Shown here in pieces: positions 1 through 11,419 of a DNA stretch of 64,000 bases. The notes beneath the pieces were generated by a model. It worked only from the letters and a program-made list of their open reading frames with translations, searched no databases and had not been told where the DNA came from. Position 1 is the stretch's first letter. Each line of letters begins with the position of its first letter. The position numbers and the translations under genes are program-made. Source of the stretch: Pseudisothecium myosuroides (Eukaryota > Streptophyta > Bryopsida > Hypnales > Lembophyllaceae); contig OX637291.1 in assembly GCA_951799445.1 (NCBI GenBank), positions 4,032,501-4,096,500 on the forward strand, read 5' to 3'.

Positions 1-920
1 AAATATTTGAGTTGAAAAACATGCCGTTTTAGGCCATTTTCAACCTCTTGTACAAATCATTTCAACTATTATTTTAGTTTGAAATTTTGGCAATAAAAAC
101 CTATAGTCATTATTAAGCAACCCTCAAAATTTTAAGTTGAAATTATAGTTCATTAGAAACCACTTGTTCGCACGTGGTTTGTAGTAAAATACTAGGTGCC
201 CCCCCCGAGAATCTTGCTGAATTTTAAGCAAGGACAAAGATTAAATGTGTGTTTTAATGAAAGGTGGTCTATTGCCATGATAGCGGTAGTTTGTATTCTC
301 TTCACCCTTCCTCTTTTAAAATTTTTTTTTTCCTATGAGTTTAAAATATTGAGTTCTAATTATAGTGATTTTTGAAGATTTTTATTTGATTTTTTGATTC
401 AAGTCATTTTTGAAGGGTCATTTTTTGAACTGAATAAGTTAATTTTTGAATTATAAAATATTTGCAAAGCAAAATCTTCATAATTGAATCGTACAAATGT
501 TAAAGAGTTAATATAAGAATCTTGAAAAAAAATTGATGGATGAAAAAATGCATTTTAGTGAGTTTGGGACGTGTTTCCGTTCATTCATTGTTCAAAATCT
601 GCACTCATGGTCCTTTAGGGGGTAACTATGCCTAAATGAGGTCTGAAATTCTACTTTTAACACAATTCTTTGTTTTTGACTTAACTATGAGTGCATGAGA
701 ACCTACAAATTATAATTTATTTATCCCACATGGGTTGCTCTACCTCCTACCACCCCATGTGTATAAATAGAGTTGTCTTTCTTCTTTGAAATCCAAAATA
801 AGTTATTGATTGCATAAATTAAAAATGCATTAGTTTATCACTCATTGGATTTTTGTCCAACATCTTTCACTACAAGTATTTGTTGATTTGTATGTCTAGT
901 CCTAAACTTAAGAAAAGAAA
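1..920. other. AT-rich non-coding flank
   Basis: No convincing gene is visible. Around 609-625 the sequence tcctttagggggtaac resembles the right end of the TTAA elements found throughout the window, with TTAA decayed to GTAA. The stretch 640-770 (cccacatggg, cctaccaccccatg, tataaatag) has a diverged copy at about 15235-15350 inside a CACTA-type element, so this flank is itself at least partly repeat-derived. Confidence 0.5.
762..769 (+). promoter_or_regulatory. TATA-box-like motif
   Basis: A tataaata motif lies about 150 bases upstream of the small open frame at 921. A similar tataaaa word occurs in the diverged copy of this stretch near 15330. It may therefore be a promoter carried by a repeat rather than one belonging to a host gene. 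Confidence 0.3.
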
Positions 921-1193
921 ATGGAACATATCATAATGGACAGTCACTGTCCCGGTATGGAAGCTTACATTAAATATGTGGGGATGAAAGTTGTGGACGA
1001 AGACTCCAGAGAGGAAAAAGCAGCCTCTCTGAAGGCTACTGAATGTTATGTGTGTAAACCTATGAAGACAAAAATATCTTTGAAATTATTGGCAGTCACA
1101 AAATTATTGGCAGACAAACATATCTTTGAGCGTGATTCCTCATTTTGCCAAGCAATATGTTATAACAATAGAGTTATTCATAAAGTACCCTAA
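921..1193 (+). CDS. Small open frame, unknown product (90 aa)
   Basis: This frame has a true ATG, a TATA-like motif about 150 bases upstream, and four cysteines, one pair as C-x2-C (ECYVCKP). I recognise no domain. It ends just before a stretch without coding character. Such a frame can arise by chance in AT-rich DNA, and the upstream region is repeated elsewhere in the window. It is kept only because the start and upstream motif are reasonable. Confidence 0.2.
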   Translation: MEHIIMDSHCPGMEAYIKYVGMKVVDEDSREEKAASLKATECYVCKPMKTKISLKLLAVTKLLADKHIFERDSSFCQAICYNNRVIHKVP

Positions 1194-2352
1194 ACTGGGG
1201 TTTAAACCCGTGAGTTTTGTGAAAAAGCCGGTTGAGTTAAAAAAGTCGGAATAAAAGTGGGTATGAAACTTATTTTTCCATCAAAATGGTGCCTAAAAAA
1301 GTTTGGTCCCCACTTTTGAGGTTGTGTGTCATAAGTATCTTGCAAATTTTTTTGACACTTCAACTATAGTTGCCTTCTCAATTTCAGAAAAAGTTCTGCC
1401 CAAACTAGGGAGGACTTTACGAATAACTCTAATGTGATAAGACTTAATAGAAGACACATGATGCCATCAGTTTTATTATGTTTAAACATAATAAAATATG
1501 ATAATTGTTTTTTATGCACCGTGATACAATATAACATAGTCTACAGAGATACATACAGAAGGGGCTTGAGTTTGAAGATACGGACTAGGCCCAGGAGTTA
1601 AGGGTCAAGTCGATCTAAGCAATATGTTTAATTAATCATCGTTATCAAGTGCAGAAGTGAAAGGCATGGCGGCGCTCATGATCACAAATCTTCTCAAATA
1701 CAACCAAGTCTATCATTATCAAAACAATTGCCTTGAGTAGCAAACGTGCGTTGCTGGAAGAAGAGACAGCAATTGTGCTCCCACATTTGTCATCTCGTTT
1801 CACCAGAGACTGGGAGCGGACACATAACTTTGCTAGCTGGTCTGGCTCGTTTTAGTTTTGCAATCGGTTCAGTTGGGTTTTGGTTTCCATGCTAACTTAC
1901 AAACGCTTTTGATCGATTGTGCCCCGAAGGTGAAACTAAGATTGCCTGTTGCTTGCCATTGAGCTGGTAAGTAGTAATTGCTTCTCCATGGGAATATTTC
2001 TTGTGTTTCTTGAAGGCCGCAATCCGTTGTTATGTGAACCTTATGGTGCTTTCAATTCTTTGATTTTTTTTCTTGTTTAATTGCTTCGTTCAGCACGAAA
2101 TTTCTGGCAACTGCAACTGCCCTATTTTCGAAGTGCCAGAAATTTCGTGCTGCACGATTTCGTTTTAAAATTGCTTAGTTTCAGCACGAATTGCGCGGGG
2201 AAGCTTAATTCCATTCTACTTTTTTTTATTGAATGCGTGAGTGCAGGGAGAGAATACGTACTTGCTGTTGAGCACGAGTACAATCAGCTCTTCAATTTAT
2301 TTTGGAGTCAATCACTTGGTCGGAGCAACATCACCACAGAACAAGGCGAAAC
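1194..2352. other. Upstream region of the RING gene
   Basis: There is no convincing coding sequence. A strong plant-type donor, GTAAGT at 1967-1972, suggests a 5' untranslated exon ending there and an intron in the leader of the downstream gene. Base composition becomes less AT-rich from about 1650, consistent with the start of a gene region. The stretch also holds the hairpin annotated at 2091-2152. Confidence 0.35.
2091..2152. repeat. Perfect 19-bp inverted repeat (hairpin)
   Basis: The arm cagcacgaaatttctggca (2091-2109) is exactly reverse-complementary to 2134-2152, with a 24-base loop. Part of the arm (cagcacgaa) recurs about 30 bases downstream. It lies about 200 bases before the predicted start codon, within the presumed leader or leader intron. 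Confidence 0.85.
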
Positions 2353-3669
2353 ATGTCTACTTCAGCGCTCCCTGCTTCAGGGTTCGTTAATCACTTCATC
2401 GCCACATCCTTTAGTATGGCATGTACCCTTGATATTGTTACAAGTTAAGCAGAATAGTACACTGATCTCTTGGATTGTGACGTTTCCTGGGTGAGCAGGA
2501 TCACCGATTTCAAAGCGGAGGACCTGATTCACGTGAGCAACATCCAGGGCTCACGCTTGCGGAGCGTGCTCAAGGTCAATTTTAAGCACGTCTACACCGT
2601 GGGCCAGTTGAAGAAGATTGTCTCTTCTCGACATGGACTCTCTGTTGTGACCTTTTTGTACCGCGGAGTGCTCTTGTCGGATGAGCACAAACTTGTTCAT
2701 TTGATTCCGGATTTGCAGAACATGGGTGCACCTCGGCTCTCGGTGCGTACAAGATTGCATACTCGACTGAAACCTGGCCTGATGACCGTGCAAGTGAAAG
2801 GCCTCAACGGGGCAACTTTTCAGCTCCATTTGGGTGCTACGAGTACTGTGGCAGATTTGGTAGCTGCCATCGTGGACTATGAGGCGTACTCGTCAGGCCA
2901 GGACATTCAGATCACCTGTGCTGGTAAGAGCTTATCAGCCCTGGACTCTAGCTTGGCATTGACAACGTGCAACTTGGTATCCGGAAGTGTTGTTCAAGTT
3001 GCTGGGAAGCTGCGTGGGGGAGATATGAATAGACCCTTTCAAACATTTGTAGACATGGAGAATATGTCTACCCTCAAAATTGTCGTGGTATCTAGGTGGA
3101 AACCAGGTGATCCTATCTGGAACATCATTTCTCCTGGGCTGAATATTGAAGGAACGTGCCAGAATTGCTTTTGTGAAGCATTCATCAAAAGAGTTTACTG
3201 CCAGAAGAGCTTCGCAGTGTTCAACATCGCAGAAGATGCGAAGTGCCCAGTTTGTGGGTCGATTTTCAAAGCAACCACAGTGGTATTTTATGAGTGTGAG
3301 TGGATGTTCGAGGGCCGTAAAGCAGGTGTCCATTCCATCGACATGATGAGCAAGTGGCATGTGAGCAGCAATGACAAAGAATGCCAGAGGTTCGACGATG
3401 TGAAAGGTCGAAACGTGGCAAACTGGAGCAATCTCGTCATCACAGCCAAGCCATTGCCAAGCCACGATACCAGCGGAGGATCGGATAAACTCAAGCGCAA
3501 GACAAAGGATTGTGCCATCTGTTTCGGAACACTAACAATGCATTCACCGATTCCCGACGTAAACATGGCCTGCGGGCATAGAGCGCACTCTCAATGCAGG
3601 ACAACATTTCAAAGTTATGGCTACACCAATTGCCCGACGTGCCGACGTCCCATAACAGCTTCAATTTAG
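2353..3669 (+). CDS. Two ubiquitin-like repeats, Cys module and RING finger; putative E3 ligase
   Basis: Predicted as two exons, 2353-2381 and 2499-3669. The long open frame has no good ATG at its 5' end. ATG 2353 followed by a 117-base intron (gttcgt...gagcag) joins in frame to give 399 aa. Visible domains are ubiquitin-like repeat 1 (about 30-97); ubiquitin-like repeat 2 (about 105-184, ending LRGG like mature ubiquitin); a cysteine module opening GLNIEGTC (C230, C233, C235, C244, C259, C262); and a C-terminal RING finger with C348/C351, C368, H370, H373, C376, C388/C391. RING proteins usually act as ubiquitin ligases, so an E3 role is inferred. The GLN-x2-G-x-C module next to ubiquitin-like repeats is, from memory, commoner in protists and fungi than in flowering plants. 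The 5' exon is a prediction. A truncated, broken copy lies at 29641-30082. Confidence 0.75.
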
Positions 3670-3744
3670 GAAGATCTTGTGGGTGCATTTGCTTCTCTAA
3701 GTCTGCGCTCCGTGGCGCCAGAATCGGTCTGTGTACATATCACT

Positions 3745-3781
3745 CTTTGGGTTTGGGTTTTAGGGTTTTAGGGTTTAGGGC
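3745..3781 (+). repeat. Interstitial telomere-like repeat
   Basis: Runs of tttgggtttgggttttaggg and tttaggg units form a degenerate plant telomere-type (TTTAGGG) tract just downstream of the RING stop. The same tract is preserved in the duplicate at about 30159-30195. Confidence 0.6.
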
Positions 3782-4846
3782 AGAGGCAAGCGGAGACGAC
3801 TTCACTGCTTATTTGTTGGCGAGATTTTTGTTGGCATTCTCGACAAGTACTGGCATTTCATTTTGTTTTTGATCAGACGAATTGGTTGAATTTCTTTTGC
3901 CTTGATGTGTGTATTTCTTACTTCCTCACCAGATGGATGTATATACTGTAGGTCTTCAATGTCAATGGTTTCTAAATTGGATACTGGATTTCCTTACATG
4001 GGGTTCTCAGGATCATGAAATGAACTCCCCACTAGCACCAACTATAGTCGAATTCATTGGTACCCAGAAAATAGTGCATTAATTTTACGCAGATGGACCA
4101 TATTAATAGAGTAGCCACCTGGTGTTGCAAGCATAACATTTGGCTCCCGAAGTGATTTCTTTTCACAGCTTCTGCCATTTCGTCTGCGGTCCCAGGTCTC
4201 TCATTCGCTTGTGCAGGTTCTGAGGCCTTACAATTTTGTCCTAAATTGTGCTCACTGGGAATATCTGATGGAATTGGTCGACTGTAAGTAACAACCTTAA
4301 GTACCTTACACTGATGCAATTGAGCAAACTTCTAGATTGGTACTATTGGCTATTTAGCTTCATGCAGTCCGTGCAGCAACTTTAATTTGTGTGAGCGTAT
4401 GAAAATCAGTGTTGTACTCGCATCATATTTTATGACACCAAAATGGTTGAAGCACTTCATTTCTTCACAAAACGAAAGACTACTGAGATATTACTCTTAG
4501 ATAGGTTGTTACATTTCATCCTATGTGGTTGGAGTAATGTAGCTCCTTGATCTCTCAATGGCGGACCCAAGACACTAAGGCCAGTATTGGCATGGTATAA
4601 CTCTGGTTCAAGTTCGAAGTATTGAATGGCAACATAGTATTGCAACATGAGTATTGATTGAGGGTAACTGAAAATTTCCTACCAATTAATTGGACCTGGT
4701 ATTGCAATATCCAAAATACTTCCAGTCTCGTATTGATGCACCGGTTCAACCCAGGTAACTTACCTTTAAAACTGTGTCTGTGCTCGTCCAATTGCAAATT
4801 GTTTTCTCGTCACAAATCTATGGTGGGAGCACCCATAACCGTCTGT

Positions 4847-5485
4847 TTAACCCCTAAATGCCCAAGGCTTGTTTTGAGCTTCCTGAAATTTGCTCTAAAT
4901 TGAACAAAAAGCCAACATTTTGATAAGTTGTATCAATTTTTTTAAAATTGTAACTATACAAATTCAAACTAGACATGTTAGAGATCACATGGGAAAAGAA
5001 AACACAACAATATCACTTATGGATTGAAAGATTATAATGTTTGATCATGAGGGTGTTAAAACTAAGAAATTATTTCAATCTTTTTTTCACATGTCAAATT
5101 TAAAAAGTTGGTCATCAAAAACATATTAGGTTAAGGGGCCTAATATGCATAATCTTGATCAATTTATGGATTCTCAAAATCTACTCTACAATTTTTTTAA
5201 ATAAATTTCTAATGTGATTTTTTCTCCAAGCTCTAGTGCATTTGAGGCTCATTTCCAAGAGCCCTCAACATTACGGAAAGTCAAGATTACATTGGTTACC
5301 CTTGCACAAAACCTTGAATAGAAAATCAAACCAATCATTTTTGAAATCGGATTTTTGAAGCTAAAATTAGACTTCATTTTTTTTACAAAATATAAACTAC
5401 TAAAAATAGCAACTTGATTAGGTTTTATTTAACTTCAAAGTATTGTCAACACTAGAATTTGGTGCCCCGGGCATTTAGGGGTTAA
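4847..5485. mobile_element. TTAA-flanked non-autonomous element, family A
   Basis: Bounded by TTAA on both sides (4847-4850 and 5482-5485). The left end begins CCCCTAAATGCCCAAGGC and the right end, read inverted, begins CCCCTAAATGCCC. It has no coding capacity. An inverted relative fills 53460-54102 and a nested, older one spans 33957-36420. TTAA duplication is the hallmark of PiggyBac-type transposition, so this is called a PiggyBac-type MITE. Confidence 0.8.
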
Positions 5486-5912
5486 AGCTATGGGGAGCAA
5501 ACCATGAAGCCGGTGTGGAAAACAAATAGACAGAAGGGAAGGCAAATGGGAGAGTGTAAGATTCCAAAAAAAACACTCTTGAATTCTAAAAAAATGCCTT
5601 CAGAAATCTTGGTCAAAGTGCAAAAAGGAAAAGCACCCTAAATCAATGCTTAGTGGCCCCATTTCCAAACACAAATGACAGAGAATCCAACGGCTAGAAA
5701 ACCACATGATGGTTGGAGTTTAGACTCTTGTTGGGTGGATTGGCGGGCAGTCAAAGGGAACAGGTTCTGGTGCATGGAGGGAAATGGGTTCTCCTACCTT
5801 ACTCATAGAAAGTAGCTATTGTCCTTGCTCAAGTTTACAATATTGGCAGAAATTTACAATAGTAACACTTTTCAAATGGGCGTCTGGAAATTTAAATCAA
5901 TATTCGTTTTTA

Positions 5913-6193
5913 AAGATTGCGATAAAAACTCATGAAATTTGAAAACGAGTTGTGTCTCTATTAGATTTTCACACAATATTGTGGCTGTTTGTATGGTTGA
6001 AAGCTCTATTAAAACTTTGGAAATGGTTGCTTCCCTTAAACCCCTACACTTGTTACCTCAACAAGTGTTAAAATCTCATATATGTTACGAAATTTCACTT
6101 CCATTCTAGATTCTTAAACCCTCATTGCCTAAAGTTTCTCATAATACACTGAAAAGAGGATCAATTTCGTCCCCTTAGGCGGTGAGGGGTTAA
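5913..6193. mobile_element. Relic of a further TTAA element family
   Basis: The stretch (aaaactcatgaaat, ggttgaaagctctattaaaa, ggttgcttccctt) is a diverged copy of about 37555-37685. Its right end reads gaggggttaa (TTAA 6190-6193), like the right ends of the other TTAA elements. A clear left end is missing. Confidence 0.45.
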
Positions 6194-6209
6194 AGAAAAA
6201 TGTTAGATG

Positions 6210-7119
6210 TTAACCCCTAAAGGACCAACATGCCTTTTTGGGCAACATAGAAATTTTGGGCAGGTACATGTGACTGGAGATTTGCATATTTTGGGCTGAA
6301 ATTTTTATAGAAGGTGGCGACAAGGAATATCTTTCATATGCACCAAATTTCATGACATTTGGAAATACAAGTCAAAAGTTATGGCCAAAAATGTTGTTTG
6401 TTTCTCAATTTGGGCAATCCGAGTAGATCATAAAAAATCACTTTTTTCAAAAATAAAAATTTGAAATTGGTTTATAAGATTTATATACGTGGAAAGCTTT
6501 GAATCATTCCATTCTGATCAATGAGTCAAACGTTATGAGGATTTTTAGTTTGCGGGCAGTTATGGATTGTCTACTCTAAAATAAACTTTGAAGTTGTTTA
6601 TTTCACTCAATTTTCAATATTTTTCAAAAAAAATAAAATTGTAGGATGTAGATTGTTTATTACGACAGTTTTCAATTCCATAATTAACTTCTTAACAATT
6701 CTGTGTTTTGAACCATTCTCTATTTCTTTCTACTTACTATTTTTTTCCTATATGTTGTACAATTCCAAATAATCTGAAAATTTTCAAGCATGTAGCCAAC
6801 TTGCCCTGAAGAATGAATACAAAGAAGCACAACCATTTTGGATTTTTTTTCACAATAATCTGACCTTGTGAAGTGCAGCTGTCCGGTTTTTTGCAAGGCC
6901 AAAAAATGGACTTTTGCTACTTCAAACGCTAATATCTTCCAATCTACACAATGGAAATTTCTTAAATTCTTTCCACATATTCTCAAACTAGAGTACTACA
7001 AGATCCTACAGTTACATGTGTCTAAAAATGATATTTTTCAAAAATTTGGTACTTGTACTAGAATTGGCAGTTTTGGAGCATTTTTGGTGAGAAAATAGTC
7101 AAGGAACTTTACGGGTTAA
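6210..7119. mobile_element. TTAA-flanked non-autonomous element, family B
   Basis: TTAA 6210-6213 is followed by CCCCTAAAGGACCAACATGC. The right end is ...ggaactttacggg then TTAA 7116-7119. Relatives lie at 35196-36129, 61960-62350 (partial) and, inverted and degenerate, from 20150. No gene is seen; the short frames inside are AT-rich and not conserved between copies. Confidence 0.8.
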
Positions 7120-8730
7120 ACGATACTAATTTTTTATAACATCCTTTATAAATGTACTTCGCTATATGCTAGAATAGCCAAAATTTTAAAATATATATTA
7201 TTTGTTAATAGCCAAAAAATTCAAATATATATTATTTGGTACATGTTGTAAGAGCATCCCATTACAGAAAATTTCAGGCCTCTGGAGGGGTGCTCTATAG
7301 CCCTCCAAGGTACCCTGAAATTCGTTTTTCTTGGGCTAAAAAAATCATATTTTTCCTATTCCCACCCACCTGAAATTGTAGTGGCAGTGGCACAGGAACC
7401 GAGTTTTAAGAGTTTAAAATTAAAAATAAATAAATAATTAATTAATTTAAAAATAATAATAATCTTAAAAAAATATTAAATATTAAATATTAAAAATTAA
7501 AAAATCGCGAAATCTGGCTATTTCAGCGAGCAATTAGCTTGGCTGACTGTTCACTGTGGCACTTTTCTAGAGTGACAGACCGAGCTTTGAAATAGCTTGG
7601 TTTGTTACTCTGGAGCATCCCTCTAGAAGGCTGAAATTTTCTTTAATGCCCTATGGTCCTTTAAATTGCTACTGAGATTGCCTATTTGAAGGTTTGAAAG
7701 ATATTTGCAAAGAAATGAGATTCCTTATCCCTTGCTAATATGCACGCCACTACTTTAGGCCTTGTGTATTTTGATGACTACCGCTTTGTGTAGGCTCTCT
7801 TTGGTGAGCCCTTCAAAAGCGGGAAAGACAATGCAAAATATTGTCATGATAGCATGATGATTGTAATGTTCTTGTAGAATTGGTCATCCTGCCTTTGTCT
7901 GTCTTCTTTTTATGTGTTGAGGTGTAGTGGTCTTGAGTTGCACCTCACAGGTTCTCATGCATGTTTCAAATGCCAATCACATTACAAGGCCACTTTTTGT
8001 TGGTTTGGAGGTCCAAAATTTGAAGGATCATAAGAAATGCTCTATTATTGTATTTTACAATTAGAGCCAAAGAATCAGACACTTAAAAACAAGAATCAGT
8101 CCATTGAAATATTGAAACAAAACCATTGCATACCAAGTAGGCCTTGTGTCTGGCAACAGCCTTCCCCTCCTCTCTGAGTGAAGCTTCCAATTGCTGGTGG
8201 AAATGCTACGAGAAACATGATATTTATGTTAACAAGGGGCAATATTACATGTAACTACTCCCTGCCTTTGAAATAAGATCTGTGGTCATTGTTACAATCA
8301 AAAAACTTGCCGATGAGTGAATAATTATTTACATTATTAGCACTTTATTTGTTTGTCACTTCTCATCAAAAAATTAAAATTAAATGGCATTTGAGAGATT
8401 GATTCTCACTTCAAAAACTTCATCCCGCAAGTGTGCTCTTGCAATAATTTCATACTTGAGCATGTTTGCTTTCCACTCTTGATATTGGCGAGCCTGTGGA
8501 AAACCACACTTTCATGGCCGTTTGTAAGGCAAAAAGTCACAGAACTTTTATTATATCATCATCCTATAATTTATTGTATTTTATGAATTTTAAGTTTGAA
8601 ATCAGGTAGTTACAAACAAGAGGGAATGCTTTCCCACACCAGTTGATGCAATATAAATCACATTCAAGCGGAGTCAAATTTCATTTCTTGTACAAAGGAA
8701 AAGAGTGACTAACTAACATTTTGAGAGAGT
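7120..8730. other. Non-coding AT-rich stretch
   Basis: No gene is visible. 7400-7510 is low-complexity A/T. 7686-8056 is a dispersed repeat annotated separately. The rest holds nothing I can assign. Confidence 0.5.
7686..8056 (+). repeat. Dispersed repeat, copy 1
   Basis: This ~370-base block (gatatttgcaaagaaatgag, ggctctctttggtgagccc, ggtttggaggtccaaaattt) recurs at about 58280-58640 in the same orientation with scattered substitutions. It has no long open frame and no recognisable family. Confidence 0.75.
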
Positions 8731-11419
8731 TTAACCCCTTAGCGGTTCAACGTCCATATATTGGACGATGTACAAAATAAAAGCGGTGCAACTTGCAGAT
8801 ACTACTCTATTTTCATTCGTCATTTTTTTTGTAGACAAGTAGGGCATTGCTTTACTGGGAATGGGAAAGCCCTCCCCCAAATACAACGTCCATATTTTCT
8901 CAAAAATGGTTGAGTTGGGACTTGCCAAGAACAGCAGAAATTTTGGCGTGCCCACCTGCAAGACTCTGTAGCATCCGGCGACTGCCCCTTTTTTGGGTCT
9001 TGGGGGCTGGTAATGCACTGGCCACTTTCATACAAAGCATAACGTCACTACGGTGAGGAAAAGTCAGCACCGCTTCTCAGGAAATTAGAAAATAAGACGG
9101 GTATGATAGCGTTGCTTTCTGTGAACAGTAGCAGTACGCCCCAAGGCAAATTGGAATGACACTTGTCACTAACTAGAACGGAAGCCTACATAAGAAATTC
9201 TGCGCTGAGAATATTGTCAACTGCTTCTTGAATGCGAGCATAATGACATTGAAGATGATAATTGTTTGTGAATCATATGCCTACGAGCTTGGAGGTGAAG
9301 ACAACTATAATTTTAATCCAATGCCTTGAATACTACAAGTTTCTAGATAAACTTCATGTGCAGAGAAACATGTGGAAATTTGTTATGAGTTGCAATAATC
9401 TTTCCCCTATACACTTCGTACACTTGGACAAGCCGTCGTTTGCATCAATCAATTTAGAGGCACAAAACATTTTTTGCAGTTGTCAAAAGCATTCAAGAAC
9501 TATACAATGCAAGACTTGTAGAGCACTCCTAATTGAAGAGTAAAAAGGAATTGCACGTCCTGCTCCAAATCACTTCACTGCCATCTACTCCCATATCCTC
9601 AGAGCTTCATACCATAGACCTCTTCTCATTCATTATTGTAGTTCACAGTCAATTCAACCCTCTTCAGTGCATGAAGTGTTCTCCTTCATTCTTGTAGTTC
9701 ATAGTCAATTCAGCCATCTTCAGTGCATTGCAGGCACTTCATGCACAGTCCACTGGTAGCTGTAATTTTGAGGACGGTGTTTGTTCAGTGTTTTGGCATC
9801 TCAGTCAGTAGCTCAGGTGCTGTTAGTACTAAGATAGGAGGGCTCAGTCTCAGGAGCGCCGGTCACCAGTATCAAGTTCAAAGCTGTTGTCTGTGAAGTA
9901 AGTTGCTGTAGCCTGTCTCCAAGAGCGCACCATGAAATCCGTTTCAGTAGATATTGTCTAGAAAGTCCTCATGTCTTCCGCTGACACCTATCTATTGCAC
10001 TTAGCGTAGATCCATGAGACGATCTGGCATTGGTCACCATCAGTTGGGGCAACTGAGGCTCAGACACGCCAAATTCTGGGATTGCTGGATCGGACGCAAT
10101 TATTGAGGCGGTCAGTAAAGCGCGGAGTGAGGAGGATAGACACACCACGGGGATTGCACTATTTGTTCCAGTACCATTGTGCACGCATCGTAGGCTGGAA
10201 AGAGAGAAAATCGGAAGGGCATCCGCTAGGTTTTTTTAGAGGAAGTTAATCACGCTCTCCGCGTTCTGTTGTGGCCGGACTCCAACTCCGAACCGTGCAT
10301 CTGTCATATTTGCGTTCAGGCTGCATCAAGCTAGTTTTCCCACTATGTCTGGCAATGAATGAGCGAGTGCTGAGGCTCGTATCCTAGCGTACCGGACATG
10401 GCAGTTCACATGATCAATTGTACAAAACCCTATTGCCACGTCCTTAGACACAAGAGCACAGTCCTCCAGAAAATGGAAGCAACATTGCAGCAAGGACAAG
10501 TTTGATGATGCAGAGTTCGAGCGAGGGAAGGCTGTCGTCGCTGATGAGAAGCCATCTGCTGTGGTTACGCATTCTGTGGGAGAGACGTCAACACCATTCA
10601 CCATTCTTACTGTGCATGATATTGCTCCTCGAACGTGCTCGAGTACCCTCCGTCCTGTTGACAATGCTATCCCTCCAAGTGCCAGTTGTCCTCTACTTGC
10701 CCAACTGCCCTTCGCGCTCGGCATTGATGCAGAAAGTAGCGACGGACCTGAAACTGCAGCGCAATGGGTTCTCGGATTGGCTGTGGAGTCGTACATCAAA
10801 ATCGACAGCGACAAACTCATTTACGTGGTCATGCTGCAAAATGGAAGACACGTCCACATTCCATGCGGCGAGGTTGATCCACTAGTTTTCAATGACAACG
10901 ACACTGACGACAGGACTCTAGGAGGCACGGACGACTCTATTCAGACGGCCCCTGCAGCGTATGCACCATCTCCTGGGCATGAGGACATAAGTTTCACTTG
11001 GGATGGACGACCGCAGTCATTGCCAGGAAGAGCATCTGATGAAGACGTGGCTGCGATACAGCAAGAAGACGAGGAGTCCTGGCAGTCTTGGTACGACTTT
11101 ACAGGTTTTGCGGAATCTCCCGTTTGCAAAGCCTCCGGCGGTCCTACAGCGAATGGCGATCTCAATCAAGGATGTGCAACTATGACCAGAGACTGCAAGC
11201 GCAAAGCAGCTACTCCGCAGCCAGGTGACGAAGGACGACGTGAGCAAGGGCCGTTACTGTCGGAGGCCTGTACAGGACTGGCACGAGTCCCGCTGTCGGA
11301 CTCCAATGTTTTTGACTGTCTCAATAGCCGCAACCCAATGATGCTGGCTACCGCGTCTATAGTCGATGTCATGAAGCCATTTACTGACGTTGAACAGACT
11401 GCAATTGTACATGGGGAAG

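Larger units (their letters stand above)
3241..5910 (+). repeat. Segmental duplication, copy 1
   Basis: The last third of the RING gene and its downstream flank (3241 to about 4820, then about 5802-5910) match 29641-31375 closely, in the same orientation and about 26.4 kb away. Copy 1 has about 980 extra bases (roughly 4822-5801), including the TTAA element at 4847-5485. Apart from the RING exon no gene is seen in 3670-5910. Confidence 0.85.

Noticed and set aside
2081..2494. 137-codon plus-strand frame upstream of the RING gene
   Set aside because: It starts at a TTG, contains the perfect hairpin and has no protein-like features. Overlap with the predicted intron makes it a chance frame.
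2935..3465. 176-codon minus-strand frame opposite the RING gene
   Set aside because: It is antisense to a well-supported domain protein and encodes nothing recognisable.
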